DNA from: Spisula solida | Lineage: Eukaryota; Mollusca; Bivalvia; Venerida; Mactridae | Direction: 5' to 3' | Length of the DNA: 64,000 nucleotides | Assembly: GCA_947247005.1 (NCBI GenBank) | Contig: OX365959.1 | Location: 41,075,097 to 41,139,096 of the forward strand | Shown: piece after piece, positions 1 through 11,356 of the stretch | Layout: each line of letters begins with the position of its first letter | Position numbering within the stretch: position 1 is the stretch's first letter | Program-made: the position numbers and the translations under genes | Notes under the pieces: generated by a model | Told to the model about the DNA's origin: nothing | Databases searched by the model: none | What the model saw: only the letters and a program-made list of their open reading frames with translations

Positions 1-40
1 GTTAAGTTGAGTGCTGCCTTCCCTGTCTAACTTAATATAA
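1..40 (-). repeat. Terminal piece of the GGGAAGGCAGCACTCAAC dispersed repeat
   Basis: On the minus strand this reads TTAAGTTAGACAGGGAAGG then CAGCACTCAACTTAAC, the conserved end of a repeat family seen at least eight more times in this window (see the entries near 6932, 12921, 14427, 24686, 32625, 35288, 49854 and 62455). It is cut by the window edge. Confidence 0.6.
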
Positions 41-198
41 TCTGTTTCTATATTTGAATTGATATCATTGTTTTATCGTTACAATTGATGCTTGCCATTA
101 TTCTATCATTGTACATGATGTAATAGAATATCATCGTCCTTTTGAGCCAATCAAAAACGCCGATCTGAATTGCTAGCTTCGCTCTTTTTAATCATTTA

Positions 199-732
199 AA
201 AGGACAAGGTTCACTAATGGCTTAATTTGGCCCTGTGATTTTTCAAAAAATAAAAATGCATGTTCCTATAAGTCTGTCCTACAAATCAAATAACTAAACA
301 TTTCCTGTGTAAAAAATAAGCATACATATCCAAATTTCCCTTGTAATTTGTTGACAAAACTGCCAATAATATGACGTTTATGTCATGTTTAGCCCAAAAT
401 GTCATTTTTGGCCATTTTCACATAACCAGTGTTCTGCAATTCTTTATATATGTACAAAAGTGTCGCAAGAGTGCCATCGTGGTTTTTGGGAAGGTTTTAC
501 GCCATAAGAAGCCATAAAAAGCCATGAAAATGGCTAAAAATGACATTTTTTGGTAAACTTAACCTATTTCAAGTAGATTTGTCGACATATTACGAGGGAA
601 ATTTGGAAAAGTATGCTTAATTTTTTGAAAGACAATGTTATTAGAAACATAGGACAGATTTATAGGAAGATGCATTTCTATTTTTCGTTAAAACTCAGGG
701 CCAAATTAAGCCATAAATGAACCTTGTCCTTT
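199..732. mobile_element. Foldback-type element with about 200-bp inverted arms
   Basis: The left arm (about 199-423) starts AAAGGACAAGGTTCA and continues through GGCTTAATTTGGCCCTG and CCAAATTTCCC to a segment containing AAAATGTCATTTTTGGCC. The right arm (about 525-732) is its imperfect reverse complement over nearly the whole length. About 100 bases separate the arms. There is no coding capacity and no clear target-site duplication. It occupies most of the space downstream of the CUB exon. Confidence 0.7.
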
Positions 733-915
733 ACTTAATATGTTCTAACTGTGTGTTTTAGTCAAATTAACATTATTTGAGGCTTGTGAAGCTCAACCTA
801 TTCACCATTTATTGAGTATTTGCTATTAACAGCATATATGTTTAAACTAACAACACTACTTAATAATATGTGAATTGAAATAATCACATATGAGGTGTAG
901 GAGATGTTTACTTAC

Positions 916-1028
916 TTTGAATTCAGCTACTTGTATTGTCCATGTACAGTTAAGATGATGTAAGTAATGACGCGGCCAGTTTGGGGAAGCGAACGTCCCT
1001 CTCTCGTCTGTCAGTATCCCACCACAGT
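916..1028 (-). CDS. CUB domain, first exon (gene continues off the left edge)
   Basis: A 113-base exon (phase 1 in, phase 0 out) runs from acceptor acttactgcttgcag|ACTGTGG to donor TTCAAA|GTAAGTAAAC. It has no Met. With the G left over from exon 4836-4944 it reads DCGG, then GTFASPNWPRHY, then LNCTWTIQV. This is the hallmark beginning of a CUB domain (C-G-G, G-x-F-x-SPN-x-P-x-x-Y, C-x-W-x-I), including the first two cysteines. NCT is a possible glycosylation site. The rest of the CUB domain (acidic calcium-site residues, third and fourth Cys) must lie in later exons. None was found in 1-900, much of which is an inverted-repeat element, so the gene probably extends out of the window. Confidence 0.85.
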
Positions 1029-2264
1029 CTGCAAGCAGTAAGTGATAATTTTAAAGGGACTGTCTCACGTATTGGTGTATTGCAAAAATAAAATAAAATT
1101 GTCAAATCGAGGGGTTAGAGCCAAATCCTGCTATGTGCTATTTCCTTATGTTTTCAGCAGAGCAGTTTTTAATAACCATTTGTTAAGATGTGGTTATTGT
1201 TAAAGTTAAACTATTAAATTATGTAGACAGTTGAATACTTTAAACCCTAATATGAAATATTTGTGAACATTGTTAGGAATAATGTGATTTAAATGCCAAA
1301 ATATTTTTGGGTTTTCAAACCCTCACTCAATGATACAATTTGACATTTGCCAGATCCAAATGTAATACGATATATATATGTGGCAAGCAGCTGATGATAA
1401 AATAATGGGAAACCTGTCCACACTATACCACGCTTATTTACACTAGACCGGTAGGCAAATCCACTTTCCTCCTGATACCAAAACATTTAAAATGTCAAAC
1501 CATATTATTGTCATATATATGTATATGGAGTTTACGATAAACGTCCATGTGATGAAAATTTTAGAAACTTTTTATCATATTCAGTGATGAAATCCTCTGG
1601 TTTCATATAAATTGATGTTTGTGGACTAACAAAAAACATCAAGAAAATATTATATGGTTCATGGTCTGATTAAGCTTAAATGTCAGTGTAAATCAGAATA
1701 TCATTCAATGCTCAAATTGCTTCCGTAACAGATGTAGCATTTTGGCATATAAAATGTAAAGGAAATGTGACTTGAAAACATAAAAATTATGCAATTGCGA
1801 TTGTAAATACACGTATATAGGATAATGACCAATACGGTTATGTACTATAATTGCAGTTCACCATGGCCACAAGCTACGAAACCTTTAAAATTAATTACGA
1901 AAGTCAGTGTTCACTGTGATATCCATCACTGTATTCATATACAATTAGAATTACATGCCGTAATTAATAGTTTTTAATGAATTTATAAATGTCATGTCGT
2001 AATTAATACAGTTTTTCATAAATTTATAAATTCATTAAAAACTTTAATATTTACGGCTTGTAAATTAAAATTAAAAATGGGTTGGTATGTTTGAATTACA
2101 AGCAGGTATAAACATTTAAAATATTAACTGGGTAATAAAATACAGAATATGTTTAAAATGAAAATATGTTTTAGGATTGACACAGCATCTTAGATACATG
2201 TATGTACTACAGAAATTGAAAACTTCAATATCTTTGAAATGTATGATTTATCTTTTTTGCTTTC
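1029..2264. other. Intron sequence, nothing recognised
   Basis: AT-rich sequence between the CUB exon and a SINE. A 65-codon minus-strand ORF near 1289-1486 lacks a good acceptor or any family resemblance. An AT-rich stretch around 1960-2060 holds short inverted and direct copies of TTCATAAATTTATAAAT. Confidence 0.5.
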
Positions 2265-2482
2265 GACAGACAGTTGTAGTGCTGTTTTATCTCTGCCTAA
2301 TTGGCAAATGACCTCAAGGAGAAGAGATAGGTTGATGCTTGCATGATACAAGGAATTCAGACGGGATGTCCTAGTCCAGTCATTCTGACTAGACTAGACT
2401 TCCTGTGTCCAGACAGAGATTCAAACCTTGAAATTCCAGATTAGTAGTTGAGCGAGCTAAGCACTCGACCACCGTTCCACTA
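2265..2482 (-). mobile_element. tRNA-derived SINE
   Basis: On the minus strand the element begins GTGGAACGGTGGTCGAGTGC and TTAGCTCGC, a polymerase III A-box-like segment. About 45 bases later comes AGGTTTGAATCTC, close to the B-box GGTTCGANTCC. A tRNA-unrelated body follows, ending near CAGCACTACAACTGTCTG. It is intronic and antisense-neutral (same strand as the host gene). Family name not assigned. Confidence 0.6.
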
Positions 2483-2489
2483 TGATATA

Positions 2490-4835
2490 TAATATATATC
2501 ACTTGCAACGACTGGACCACGTGTCAAATGTGGTATTTTTTATTGAGATAATACGTAAAGCTATAACAATCTTTTGCATATACAGTAGTGTTGGAAGATA
2601 TTGTCATAAGAGATGTAAATTTTCCTGATACACGTATTTGTCTAAGAATATAAATGAATCAACTTCCAGTTATCGCAATAATTCATACACGTTGAATTGT
2701 ATAGTCTACCAATGAATCACACAGTGACGGGAAATCACAAGTGCTTTTACTCACAATAAGGCATATACTTTGCATTGTATAATATCCCAATAAGTCATAC
2801 AGTGATTAGGTTTGAACGCTGTGATTGTGGTCATTTCTGTTCTACCTTAGAAAAGTTAATTAATAATGCTTGACCACTACTTGATGCCAAGTTAATGCAT
2901 ACTAGCACCTTCCTTAAGTTTGCTTACGTAGTGGCTAAACAGTATTTTAACTGAATGTCTTAATACAAATTCAAGTGTTTAAAAGTTTTTTTTCTGTTTT
3001 TCATGTATCACAATTCTTACTTTATACACCTTTATAATCAAACATTACACAGCTATGTTAATATCCATCTCGACAAATGAAAATCATTAATTGATTCGTA
3101 ATAAATAGTTTATTCGTTTAAATAATACATGCACCGTTCCAAAAAATAATTCATATTAGCTGTTACAAAATTAACAAATTTAAGCACATACACGTTTACT
3201 AAGTAAGTTATACTTACTGTTATAATTAAGAATTAGCTAGTTTTATGTTCTTTATTTAAGATTATTAGAAGAGCTTCTCATTTACAAAAAGATTAAATAA
3301 ATGAAAGCAATTTAATGTGTTTCTAAACGCACAACATTTAAATTCATAAGGAATACTAGTAGTCAAAATAATTTTCGCCAAAACTACATTTTTCTCTCTG
3401 TATAAGGTATTCCTGTTTCAATCACACATAGCTAAATGTATACAATCCATTTTAGTCACACTTTGACATCTTATTCGAGTGAAGCTGCTATTATTATACA
3501 GCAATATAAACAAAAACTGTGGTTTGACATTTAACTTACAGCGATGAAATTGTATGTACTACAGACCAGCACCCGGTGCCTTGTTGTTGACTTATATAAA
3601 TTGACAAATCAAGGCTGATGTCATTTAACCAAAATGTCATTGTTTTATATGGAACAGTTGAGCGGGACAAATATTATATTAAGACACACAAATGTTATTG
3701 GTAGAGATTTATATACAGATTTGATTCATTCTAACAGATGTTAATGTTACATCTACGAAAATATTAAGAGGCCATTGATTTAAAACTGGTTTTGCCTCCA
3801 GTCAGTTCTGTAGATACACGATAGCTCAAAATGACTATTATCAATATTTAATTAATTAAGTTCGATATTTTGAAATAATTTTGAGAATAAATAACAATGG
3901 TGATACGGAACTCATTTAACTAAAAAAGTCAATTTGGCCAAGTTTATCAGATAGAAGGTTTTGGCTGTAACCCCTCGAAATATGCATGTAATTTTGGTAT
4001 AGTTTCCTGTATATGCCATAAACAACCACATTGACATAAAAAATAACTTGGGAAACATCGGCATTTTGTAGTAATTTAGCATTTTTACACCCAAAATTCT
4101 ATAGGGTATTAATACCCTATAGAATAAGCACTACTATCTCTTAAATTGCCTGAAATGTGTTTGCATTCGATGAAAACGATTGCGAAACGAACCGAATACC
4201 TCAAAGATGTTTAGGCTTTAGTTTGATCATGTCTGAATTACATAATTCATAGAATATTTTGGAAGGAAACTCTGCGATATTTTCAAACAGAAAAATACTG
4301 AGTGCCAAATATCAAGAGTGATTTAAATTGCTTATATGCCATAAATCTTTCATAAAGCAACCACCATTGACTTTCTATTATATTAATACTTGGTTAGGTA
4401 GGACAATTACGTCATACAAAAATTTTAGCCCGATCTGTGAGGCAGCACCTTTAATGACACTAAATATCTATCAGACCACACAGGGGATCGTGTCGTTTAT
4501 GTTTTCTACAGTTTGAGTAATAATTATTATTATAGTGTTATTAATACTTATAATTCAATTATTCAAGTTATTGAAAATAAAAACATGTCAGGAAAATATG
4601 CCAAATACAGTAAAATCTTAACTAAGTCTGTTGCTTCTTTGAATTGAACCCCTGCCCGGTCTTGGTATTTTAACTAATCAATAATATATCCATCGTCCGA
4701 TAATGAAAGACGGTTGGTTCGATAATTAATTAAATATGAATTTAGATTTGATTAATTTAATTAAAATCGCAAAATAGTTATGCAGCATGGGGTATTGAGT
4801 GATTTGACAGATAATATGATGATTATGGTCCTCAC
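2490..4835. other. Intron sequence with one 30-bp palindrome, otherwise nothing recognised
   Basis: AT-rich intron between PAN4 (second half) and CUB. Short ORFs here (3912-4094 minus, 4328-4516 plus) resemble no family I know and have no splice context. The only structured item noticed is the perfect palindrome at 4096-4125, listed separately. Confidence 0.5.
4096..4125. repeat. 30-bp perfect palindrome
   Basis: Each 15-base half reads ATTCTATAGGGTATT and is followed immediately by its exact reverse complement, with no spacer. It could extrude a cruciform or be a dimeric protein site; no function can be assigned. Confidence 0.8.
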
Positions 4836-4944
4836 CTAAATAAGGTTTCATCTCAAAATGATGTACATGAACTCCTTCCGGTGTGTACAACCCACCAGCG
4901 TCACTTCCGGTCACGTGGCTAAGCAAGCATGTACCTTTCTGAAT
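4836..4944 (-). CDS. PAN/Apple domain 4, C-terminal half
   Basis: A 109-base exon (phase 0 in, phase 1 out) runs from acceptor ggtcattgcag|ATTCAG to donor TTATTTAG|GTGAGGA. It encodes IQKGTCLLSH through HHFEMKPYL. Joined to exon 7420-7565 it completes an 85-residue PAN domain: the Cys of GTCLL falls exactly 11 residues after the third Cys, as in PAN 1-3, and HHFEM matches the closing HYE/FYE segments. The open frame beyond the donor is intronic. The final G pairs with AC of the CUB exon to give Asp. Confidence 0.82.
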
Positions 4945-5611
4945 CTGCAATGACCAAGGGAAAATGTCAAGTCATAATTATGACCGAAATAGATTTATTA
5001 TATGTATATTATTTAGGCAATAAGTGCAGTCCTTGAAAACCTAGCATCCAAATTGCATGCTGCTAGGCTGTCGACTCCACGGTGCTTGGCGCACTTAATT
5101 ATATTGTCAAAAAGTAACATGTTTGTCTGATTTTGTTTAGAATGTTAAGGTTCTCAGGCTTATCTTAAAACCGGGTCAACCCCGTTCTGCAACTACCCAG
5201 CTAGGGTGCTATAGCAGTACCATTTGTATAAATTATGTTACGTCACAATCTGCGATCGAACCCTTAAAACTCATTTCCGCCGACTGACAAGTACCCTGAC
5301 CGTTACGTCAACAAGGATTGTGTCTGAAAGATATTGGTCAAAGGAGATATAACGCCGGACTAAAAGAAATGTCGACATCGATCATTTGAGCTAATGCAAC
5401 CAAACATTACATAATAAGAAAATAATCAAATTGTACTCTTTGATATCCTTCCTTTCTATTCATTAACACTTGAGCATCGGTCTGAGATCAAATAACAAAA
5501 TATGACACATTCTGCCATTTAGTTGCCCAAATATCATTTATTTATGAACGGATAGACACCGTAGACTATAAAAAAGAAGGAATGTCGATTGATGTTCATT
5601 TCCGGTTCCAG

Positions 5612-5626
5612 CCACTAGATGGCGCT
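5612..5626 (+). promoter_or_regulatory. CTCF-consensus motif
   Basis: CCACTAGATGGCGCT fits every position of the bilaterian CTCF core CCASYAGRKGGCRSY. A similar core (TTTCTAGATGGCGCT, two or three upstream mismatches) lies inverted at 6168-6182, so the pair faces inward. A weaker one is at 60368-60382. Occupancy is unknown. Confidence 0.35.
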
Positions 5627-6167
5627 GTGCTATTAAGACTATTTCCGGTCTATCACTCTACCGGAAGTACATCACAATGTAGTGCTTGTTTGAAGGTTTG
5701 AGAGCAGTATGTGTCGTAATTAATGACGTCTGGCTGTCTATGACTTTATTCTATATTGTAATATAAATACTTAATTTATTTATCAAATAGAATACCGAAA
5801 TGATTCAGTGACAATATAATATGAAGTATGTCAGCAATATAATCGTGTATTTCAGACAATCCTAAACGTCAGTAGATTTTCAACAATCCAGTTAAATACA
5901 TTTCGAAGTTTTTTATTGTCTTTTCACTGAATTTCGTCCATTCATATACGGCCAGTTGACCCAACCAGCATTCCTGAAATGATTTATTAATCAGTATAAT
6001 CCACGTGACAACCTATCAGCATGTTTAGTACGCAATATCGTATGTGATCATGATATTTTTTTTCTGCGCTAACAATGGTCAACATAGCTCAACTAGAGAC
6101 TACGAAAACATTCAGTGGTTAAATTATGGTCAAACCAACGTTATTACGCTTTTATTCTTCTTTAATC

Positions 6168-6182
6168 AGCGCCATCTAGAAA
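6168..6182 (-). promoter_or_regulatory. Weaker CTCF-like motif, inverted relative to 5612
   Basis: On the minus strand TTTCTAGATGGCGCT keeps the YAGATGGCGCT core but not the leading CCA. It shares 12-13 bases with the site at 5612 in opposite orientation and could also be the remnant of a short inverted repeat. Confidence 0.2.
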
Positions 6183-6931
6183 CTACCCATAACGCAAATG
6201 TAGGGTTTGGGTCTTGAGGAACCAGACATGCGCAGAAAATCGAACCGCTGGTAACTATAGCACTAAACCCAACCGTTTGAATTTACCCAATATTATCGGG
6301 ACTGCTCCAGATGTCCATCACTGGAGCATTACCTTGGTAATACCGAGTCTAGTGCTAACTCTAAACGGGCATTACAAAATTGTGTGTTTAAGAATAATAA
6401 CACAATATGTTTCCAACGTTTCATTAATCCACGTGTCATGAACTAATAAAATCCCAGATAATTGATGTTGTACAGTGCGTGAGTTGCCCCTTACTCACTT
6501 CACTCCAGGGCAATTTATTCATAATTTGATGTTATAAATAATCCAAGACGTCGATTAATCCAGGATATAATTGCCATCGGAGGAGAGGATATGTAGAGAA
6601 AAGTCCAGGAGACACCGAACTGATTGGGATTAAATCAACAAGAAAAGCACCGCATATTGCGATTCATAGCCGGGATATAAACGCGTTATTAACGCTCTCT
6701 GACATATATGATTTGTTTAGTGTGCGTTAATTGGACTGTTGGTCATTCCTGTTGGTTTATCTAGGAATGAGCACGTCCATAATGCCATATAATCGACAAC
6801 TTCGCATCCACAGAGATATCATCTGGTTTTACATCGTATTGTTTCTGCCATTTACGATTGACAGCGGACCGAAAAAGTTTATCTGGAATTATTTAGCAAC
6901 CAATTCTAAAATATAATGAAATATCGGACAG

Positions 6932-7130
6932 GAAAGGCAGCGTGACTCAACTGAAACAACAGTTTACTGAGCAAAGAGAACATAAACTAAACTGACAAAA
7001 ATCACACGGCACAGTGCTTAATACACAACTGAACTCGAAGTTTCAGCTGTCAAAAACCTGAACTTCCAAGTTTCAGATGTCAAAAAGCTGAAAGTCCTAA
7101 CTTGATCTTCAACAAAAAAAAACTGTTTAT
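6932..7130 (+). repeat. Copy of the GGGAAGGCAGCACTCAAC dispersed repeat (diverged)
   Basis: It begins ATCGGACAGGAAAGGCAGC, continues through ACTCAACTGAAAC and contains the later family hallmarks CAGCTGTCAAAAACCTGAA and GATGTCAAAAAGCTGAAAG. It is the ATCGGACAGG-type end (compare 24686 and 32625). Confidence 0.6.
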
Positions 7131-7419
7131 TCGTGGATGCGAATCCTAATCTTTAGGGTGGCAGTCTAGCACTCTGAATAATATATAAAGATCAGGTTTG
7201 TGTCCATGAGGCACGGGAATATCATTTCAATTAAGGAAGGAGAGGGTGTGATGGGGTAAGGTAACGTTATAATTCAATTTCTTTAGCCTTGTGGATTTTA
7301 TAATTTAAAAAATCAAAGGGCTTTAGTTAAGGCTAAAATCAGGCAGCAATAATTCCCGGCTTAGAAATACATTGTAAGTATGGGGTCACAAACTATCACA
7401 TTACAATGCTATAACTTAC

Positions 7420-7565
7420 TTGATAATCGAATGACCTACATATGAATTCTCGTTCTTCCAGGCACTTGCGCGCGCATGTTTCCGGTGATACATTTCGGAT
7501 TGTTCGGTCATTATTGCTGTACACAGAGGCATAAGGAGTTGGATAGAAGAAATCCAACGACTCCC
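7420..7565 (-). CDS. PAN/Apple domain 4, N-terminal half
   Basis: A 146-base exon (phase 1 in, phase 0 out) runs from acceptor atattttcag|GGGAGT to donor TATCAA|GTAAGTTATAG. It lacks a Met, so start-codon ORF searches miss it. It encodes the first half of a PAN module, with CARKC, then REFICRSFDYQ at the donor. The cysteine spacing C-x3-C-x7-C equals that of the other three PAN domains. NVS is a potential N-glycosylation site. The fourth cysteine, 11 residues on, is supplied by the next exon (4836-4944). This is the only PAN domain of the four that is interrupted by an intron. Confidence 0.85.
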
Positions 7566-8786
7566 CTGAAAATATAATAAATCAATTTTAATAAATAAAT
7601 AAAAAGTAATAAGTCAATAAAGATAAAACAACAAATTAATAATCGTTAATGATCAAATCTGACAGTGATAGTAGAACCTAGTATCGTAATTTGTCATGTT
7701 CGGAATTGAGACGACATTTATTTCGGACCATACCAGGCATTCGGATGTGGAATAAATATATATGTTACTATAAATAGTTACAAACTTCGGAATCTGATTC
7801 ATTTCGGGTAGCACCGGGTATTCGGATAGAAGGTTGTGGAATTAACATTTAGATTCCGGGTATTTATATTAAATATAAGGTTGGTGAATTAAAGTATGTT
7901 ACTATAAATAGTAACAGCTTTGAAATCAGATTTATTTCGGATGATTCAGAGGAAATGTATATGAGCCGTTCTCCAGGTTTTCCTCATATGTTCATCGAAC
8001 CTTGCGATTTATTTTGTATGATACTGGGAAGTCTGATACAAGATTATCGAATTAGCTGGGTCAGACTGAACATGTGTAGAACGCGATTCTTTGACTTGAA
8101 AACAAATGAAAATATACGGTTTGTCCAGGAGAACAAGTTGTTCCCATTTCTCATGTCAAGGGAACATTACACAGACGAATGGTTCGGCGGTGCGGACAAT
8201 CTATAAAGCTCTTGTATGAAGTCCAGGACGTATTGTTAGCATTGAATGTATTAGTGTAGTCGCGAGACCATAATGGAATCCACGAGGGAGAATTACTTCT
8301 TTCTGACAGAAGTCCTGATCAAAGCCCTAGACACATTAATTAATCTTAGGGCGTTGTTCGCACACCATTTACGGAACATGAAATAAATATTGAGCATTAT
8401 TATCGGTGAAATAACTCCGCCAACTTTGCTGATAGCTATTTTCAATTGGTTTAGAGAGTATTTTCCCGCTAAGGGTCAGTCAGGCGGTGTTGATATAGAT
8501 TTATCCCTGGACATTTCCGTAACTCATCAAATCAATTTGTTCGAGACGCGTCCTCGGGCAAGACAAACAAACGCCAAAGACGTATGAAATTTGCAATAAA
8601 TCCCAGAGTTCCACTTTCAATTAATTACAACTTGTACAAAAGCGGGGAAAACTGAGGACAAGCCAGTAATATATATTACCGGTTCCCGACCCAGCATTTA
8701 CACTGCCAATATATACATGATTTTGTATCAACACTTCAATGGTTTCTCTCATTGCGACTAATAAGTAAATGAACGCATCTAGATAT
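7566..8786. other. Intron sequence, nothing recognised apart from diverged short repeats
   Basis: Between 7680 and 7950 three imperfect copies of a segment with GTTACTATAAATAGT and TTTCGGA/ATTCGGAT lie in direct orientation, suggesting an eroded tandem repeat. Plus-strand ORFs at 7955-8206 and 8390-8587 have no recognisable similarity. Confidence 0.4.
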
Positions 8787-9550
8787 ACCACGTGTTAAGA
8801 TAAACCACGTGTATAAATATACCATGTGCCTAAATATACCACGTGATTTATATGCCACGTATCTAAAGAAACCACGTGTGTAGCTATACCACGTGTCTAA
8901 ATATAACAAGTGTTTAAATATACCACGCCTCTAGATATACCACGTGTCTAAATATACCACGTAACTTGCTATACCACGTGTCTAAAGAAACCACATGTGT
9001 AGATACACCACGTGTATAAATATACCAAGTGGCTAGATATACAACTAGTCTAAATATACCACGTGTCTTTAGATACCACGCTTCTAAACATACAACGTAT
9101 CTAAATATACCACGTGACTTAATATACCACGTGTCTAAAGAAACCACATGTGAAGATATACCACGTGTATGAATATACCAAGTGGCTAGATATACAACTA
9201 GTCTAAATATACCACGTGTCTTTAGATACCACGCTTCTAAACATACAACGTGTCTAAATATACCACGTGACTTGCTATACCACGTGTCTAAAGAAACCAC
9301 ATGTGTAGATACACCACGTGTATAAATATAGCAAGTGGCTAGATATACAACTAGTCTAAATACACCACGTGTCTTTAGATACCACGCTTCTAAACATACC
9401 ACGTGTCTAAATATACCACGTAACTTGCTATACCACGTGTCTAAAGAAACCACATGTGTAGATATACCACGTGTATGAATATCTAAGTGGCTAGATATAC
9501 AACTAGTCTAAATATACCACGTGTCTTTAGATACCACGTGCCGCGTCTAG
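8787..9550. repeat. E-box satellite: 17-bp monomers in a 153-bp higher-order repeat
   Basis: About 45 tandem monomers of 17 bases (type ACCACGTGTCTAAATAT) fill this intronic stretch. The variant TCTAAAGAAACCACATGTG recurs at 8981, 9134, 9287 and 9440, exactly 153 bases apart (nine monomers). The preceding related block lies 119 bases (seven monomers) earlier. By eye about 22 monomers keep the perfect palindromic E-box CACGTG; others carry CATGTG, AACTAGT or ACGCTT at fixed places in the 153-bp unit. Because 153 is divisible by 3, a long spurious ORF with 51-residue periodicity runs through it. Confidence 0.95.
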
Positions 9551-10762
9551 AGTTTCAACAAATATATTATAAAATTTAAGAATCCTTCAATCTACATGTT
9601 TTAACAAGCATACTTATCTCTAATTAGTTACTGACTGTGAGAATTCCAATGCCAATCAAGTACAGTGTTTGTAAATAGTTTAGTTCAAGGCTGCTTAATA
9701 TAGTTCACATAATTCACGTGCATGATAAAATGTCTTTATATATTTTTTTAAAATAACCAACTTTTTTTTCTAATACATTAGATTAAACAAAAAACCGTTC
9801 TAACAGGACAATACTGGCGTTCCTTATAAATACAACCGTAAGTTGACATTTACAATTTTCACTAATGTTAACGATATTCCTGCGTAATGGAAAGTCATTT
9901 TTAGCTAAAAATAAGTGTTTGTGATTATCTTTCCACTATTGCGTTGTTGTTTATCACATAGAAAATACACAACGATCAGGTGAATAATTAAGCATCGAAA
10001 GAAATAATGTCTCCTTGATGTATTTCACGTTCCAATTAAAATCTAAGCTATTAAGAAGTTTAACACAAAACATCAGCTTTTCACGTTCTCATTAAAATTA
10101 AATCTTAGATATTAAGATGATTAACGCAAAACAAAAGGTTTAGTCTCCGATTAAAATCGTATAAATGCCTCGTAAACGTAAAGTAAGGGTGTTCACGTAT
10201 TCATAAATATCATACATCAGACACTGTACACCAGAAAATGTTTTCGAGTGTTTAATATTCGCTATATATGATTGTGAACATTAACAACCGTGCCAAGACA
10301 TGGAAATAAGTACTGCGTTTTATGAAGTTTGAAATTCGCTAACAAATAAGCTCGTAAACTACATTGTCCTCTGTAGAGCTACTAACTATCTATGGCAATA
10401 CCTTCTGACTTTCCCTAAGCCTATAAATTTAACCTCTGTATAGTGACCTCTAAATGGCTGTCAATATTTGCAGCTCCTAAAGGGTTTTGTTATACAGACG
10501 CGGTACTGCAATTAAGAAAAACAAATTCGCGAAAACGTTTATTCGCAATTAACAGCTGAATGCGTCAACTCCACATGTAAGAATGTAAGCAGACGAGTAC
10601 TTTGACAGTTTGTACAATAAGACAACTGACAAAATTCTGAAAATCGTTACAAAAGAGTCTGTGTTTTCGCATGTCCGACTATCAGTACTAGTACTTGCGA
10701 AAGGTAGTGTTCGATGAATGTGCTTTATAATTCCTGGCGACCTTGAATACCTGATGACTTAC
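9551..10762. other. Intron sequence, nothing recognised
   Basis: AT-rich intron between the E-box satellite and PAN exon 3. Two diverged neighbouring copies of TTCACGTT-CAATTAAAATC-TTAAGA sit at about 10025-10115. No coding or RNA signal was seen. Confidence 0.45.
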
Positions 10763-11029
10763 CTATAAGTTCATAATGCATCACTTTCCGTCGTGTATCA
10801 AACTGAGTTCGTATCCCATACACATTAGCAGCTATATATTTACTCAGTTGACACGATTGTTCATCAAACACATAGTCAAAGCTCGAACATTGGAAAGAAG
10901 ATTCTGCAAGACAGAGCTGTGCGCATGCGTCAAGGTTGACCCCTAGCACGATTTTGCCGTGCGTCTGAACACCTTCCACGGTTTGTAGAGATCCATATCC
11001 GTAATTGATATACCTTCCAAGAGCCCCGT
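10763..11029 (-). CDS. PAN/Apple domain exon 3
   Basis: A 267-base phase 1-1 exon runs from acceptor tctatttttag|ACGGGG to donor CTTATAG|GTAAGTC. It encodes 89 residues forming a third PAN/Apple module. The first part, including the segment GALGRYINYGYG, lies upstream of any start codon. The cysteines in ACAQLC, FQCSSFDYV and QSCQLS keep the C-x3-C-x7-C-x11-C spacing, and the domain ends in VMHYEL. The join with the previous exon gives CAC (His). The N-terminal stretch is slightly longer than in its siblings. Function beyond extracellular binding cannot be inferred from the sequence. Confidence 0.88.
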
Positions 11030-11356
11030 CTAAAAATAGATTAGTATTCGTATTATTCCTATTTTGTTTTTTAATATATGGCCCTTTGTTTTATAAAGGC
11101 TGTTGGAAAGAACAGATTACCGTTTCAGTGTATAGGAGTGATCACCGTATTCATATGCAAAATGCCCACCAGCTATCTATTGGATGAATGAACAATAAAA
11201 ACCTGCCATTCACCAATAGCTAGCTTGTGGTACTAATCCCTTTGTATACAAACATGATCTCTCCTATATAAGTATCAATATGTTCTGTTAATATATTCGT
11301 CCTACAAATACAAAGACGCCATTGACAAAATAAGGAAACTTTGCATTTTTTCTTAC

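Larger units (their letters stand above)
4945..7419. other. Intron between the two halves of PAN4; CTCF-like sites and one dispersed repeat
   Basis: This 2.5-kb intron contains two CTCF-like motifs (5612-5626 and 6168-6182) and a copy of the GGGAAGGCAGCACTCAAC family (6932-7130). ORFs at 6214-6441 and 6731-6916 are not supported by homology or splice sites. Confidence 0.5.

Noticed and set aside
1289..1486. Minus-strand ORF considered as another exon of the PAN-CUB gene
   Set aside because: No polypyrimidine acceptor, no cysteine pattern, and the CUB join works without it.
3361..3420. Minus-strand FDY triplet near 3361 considered as a further PAN exon
   Set aside because: A stop follows immediately and the surrounding cysteine spacing is absent.
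8914..9453. 179-codon minus-strand ORF with 51-residue repeats
   Set aside because: It is a read-through of the 153-bp higher-order E-box satellite (153 is divisible by 3); composition and periodicity are explained by the DNA repeat.
8787..9550. CRISPR-like array
   Set aside because: Monomers are contiguous 17-bp units without unique spacers, in eukaryotic intronic DNA.
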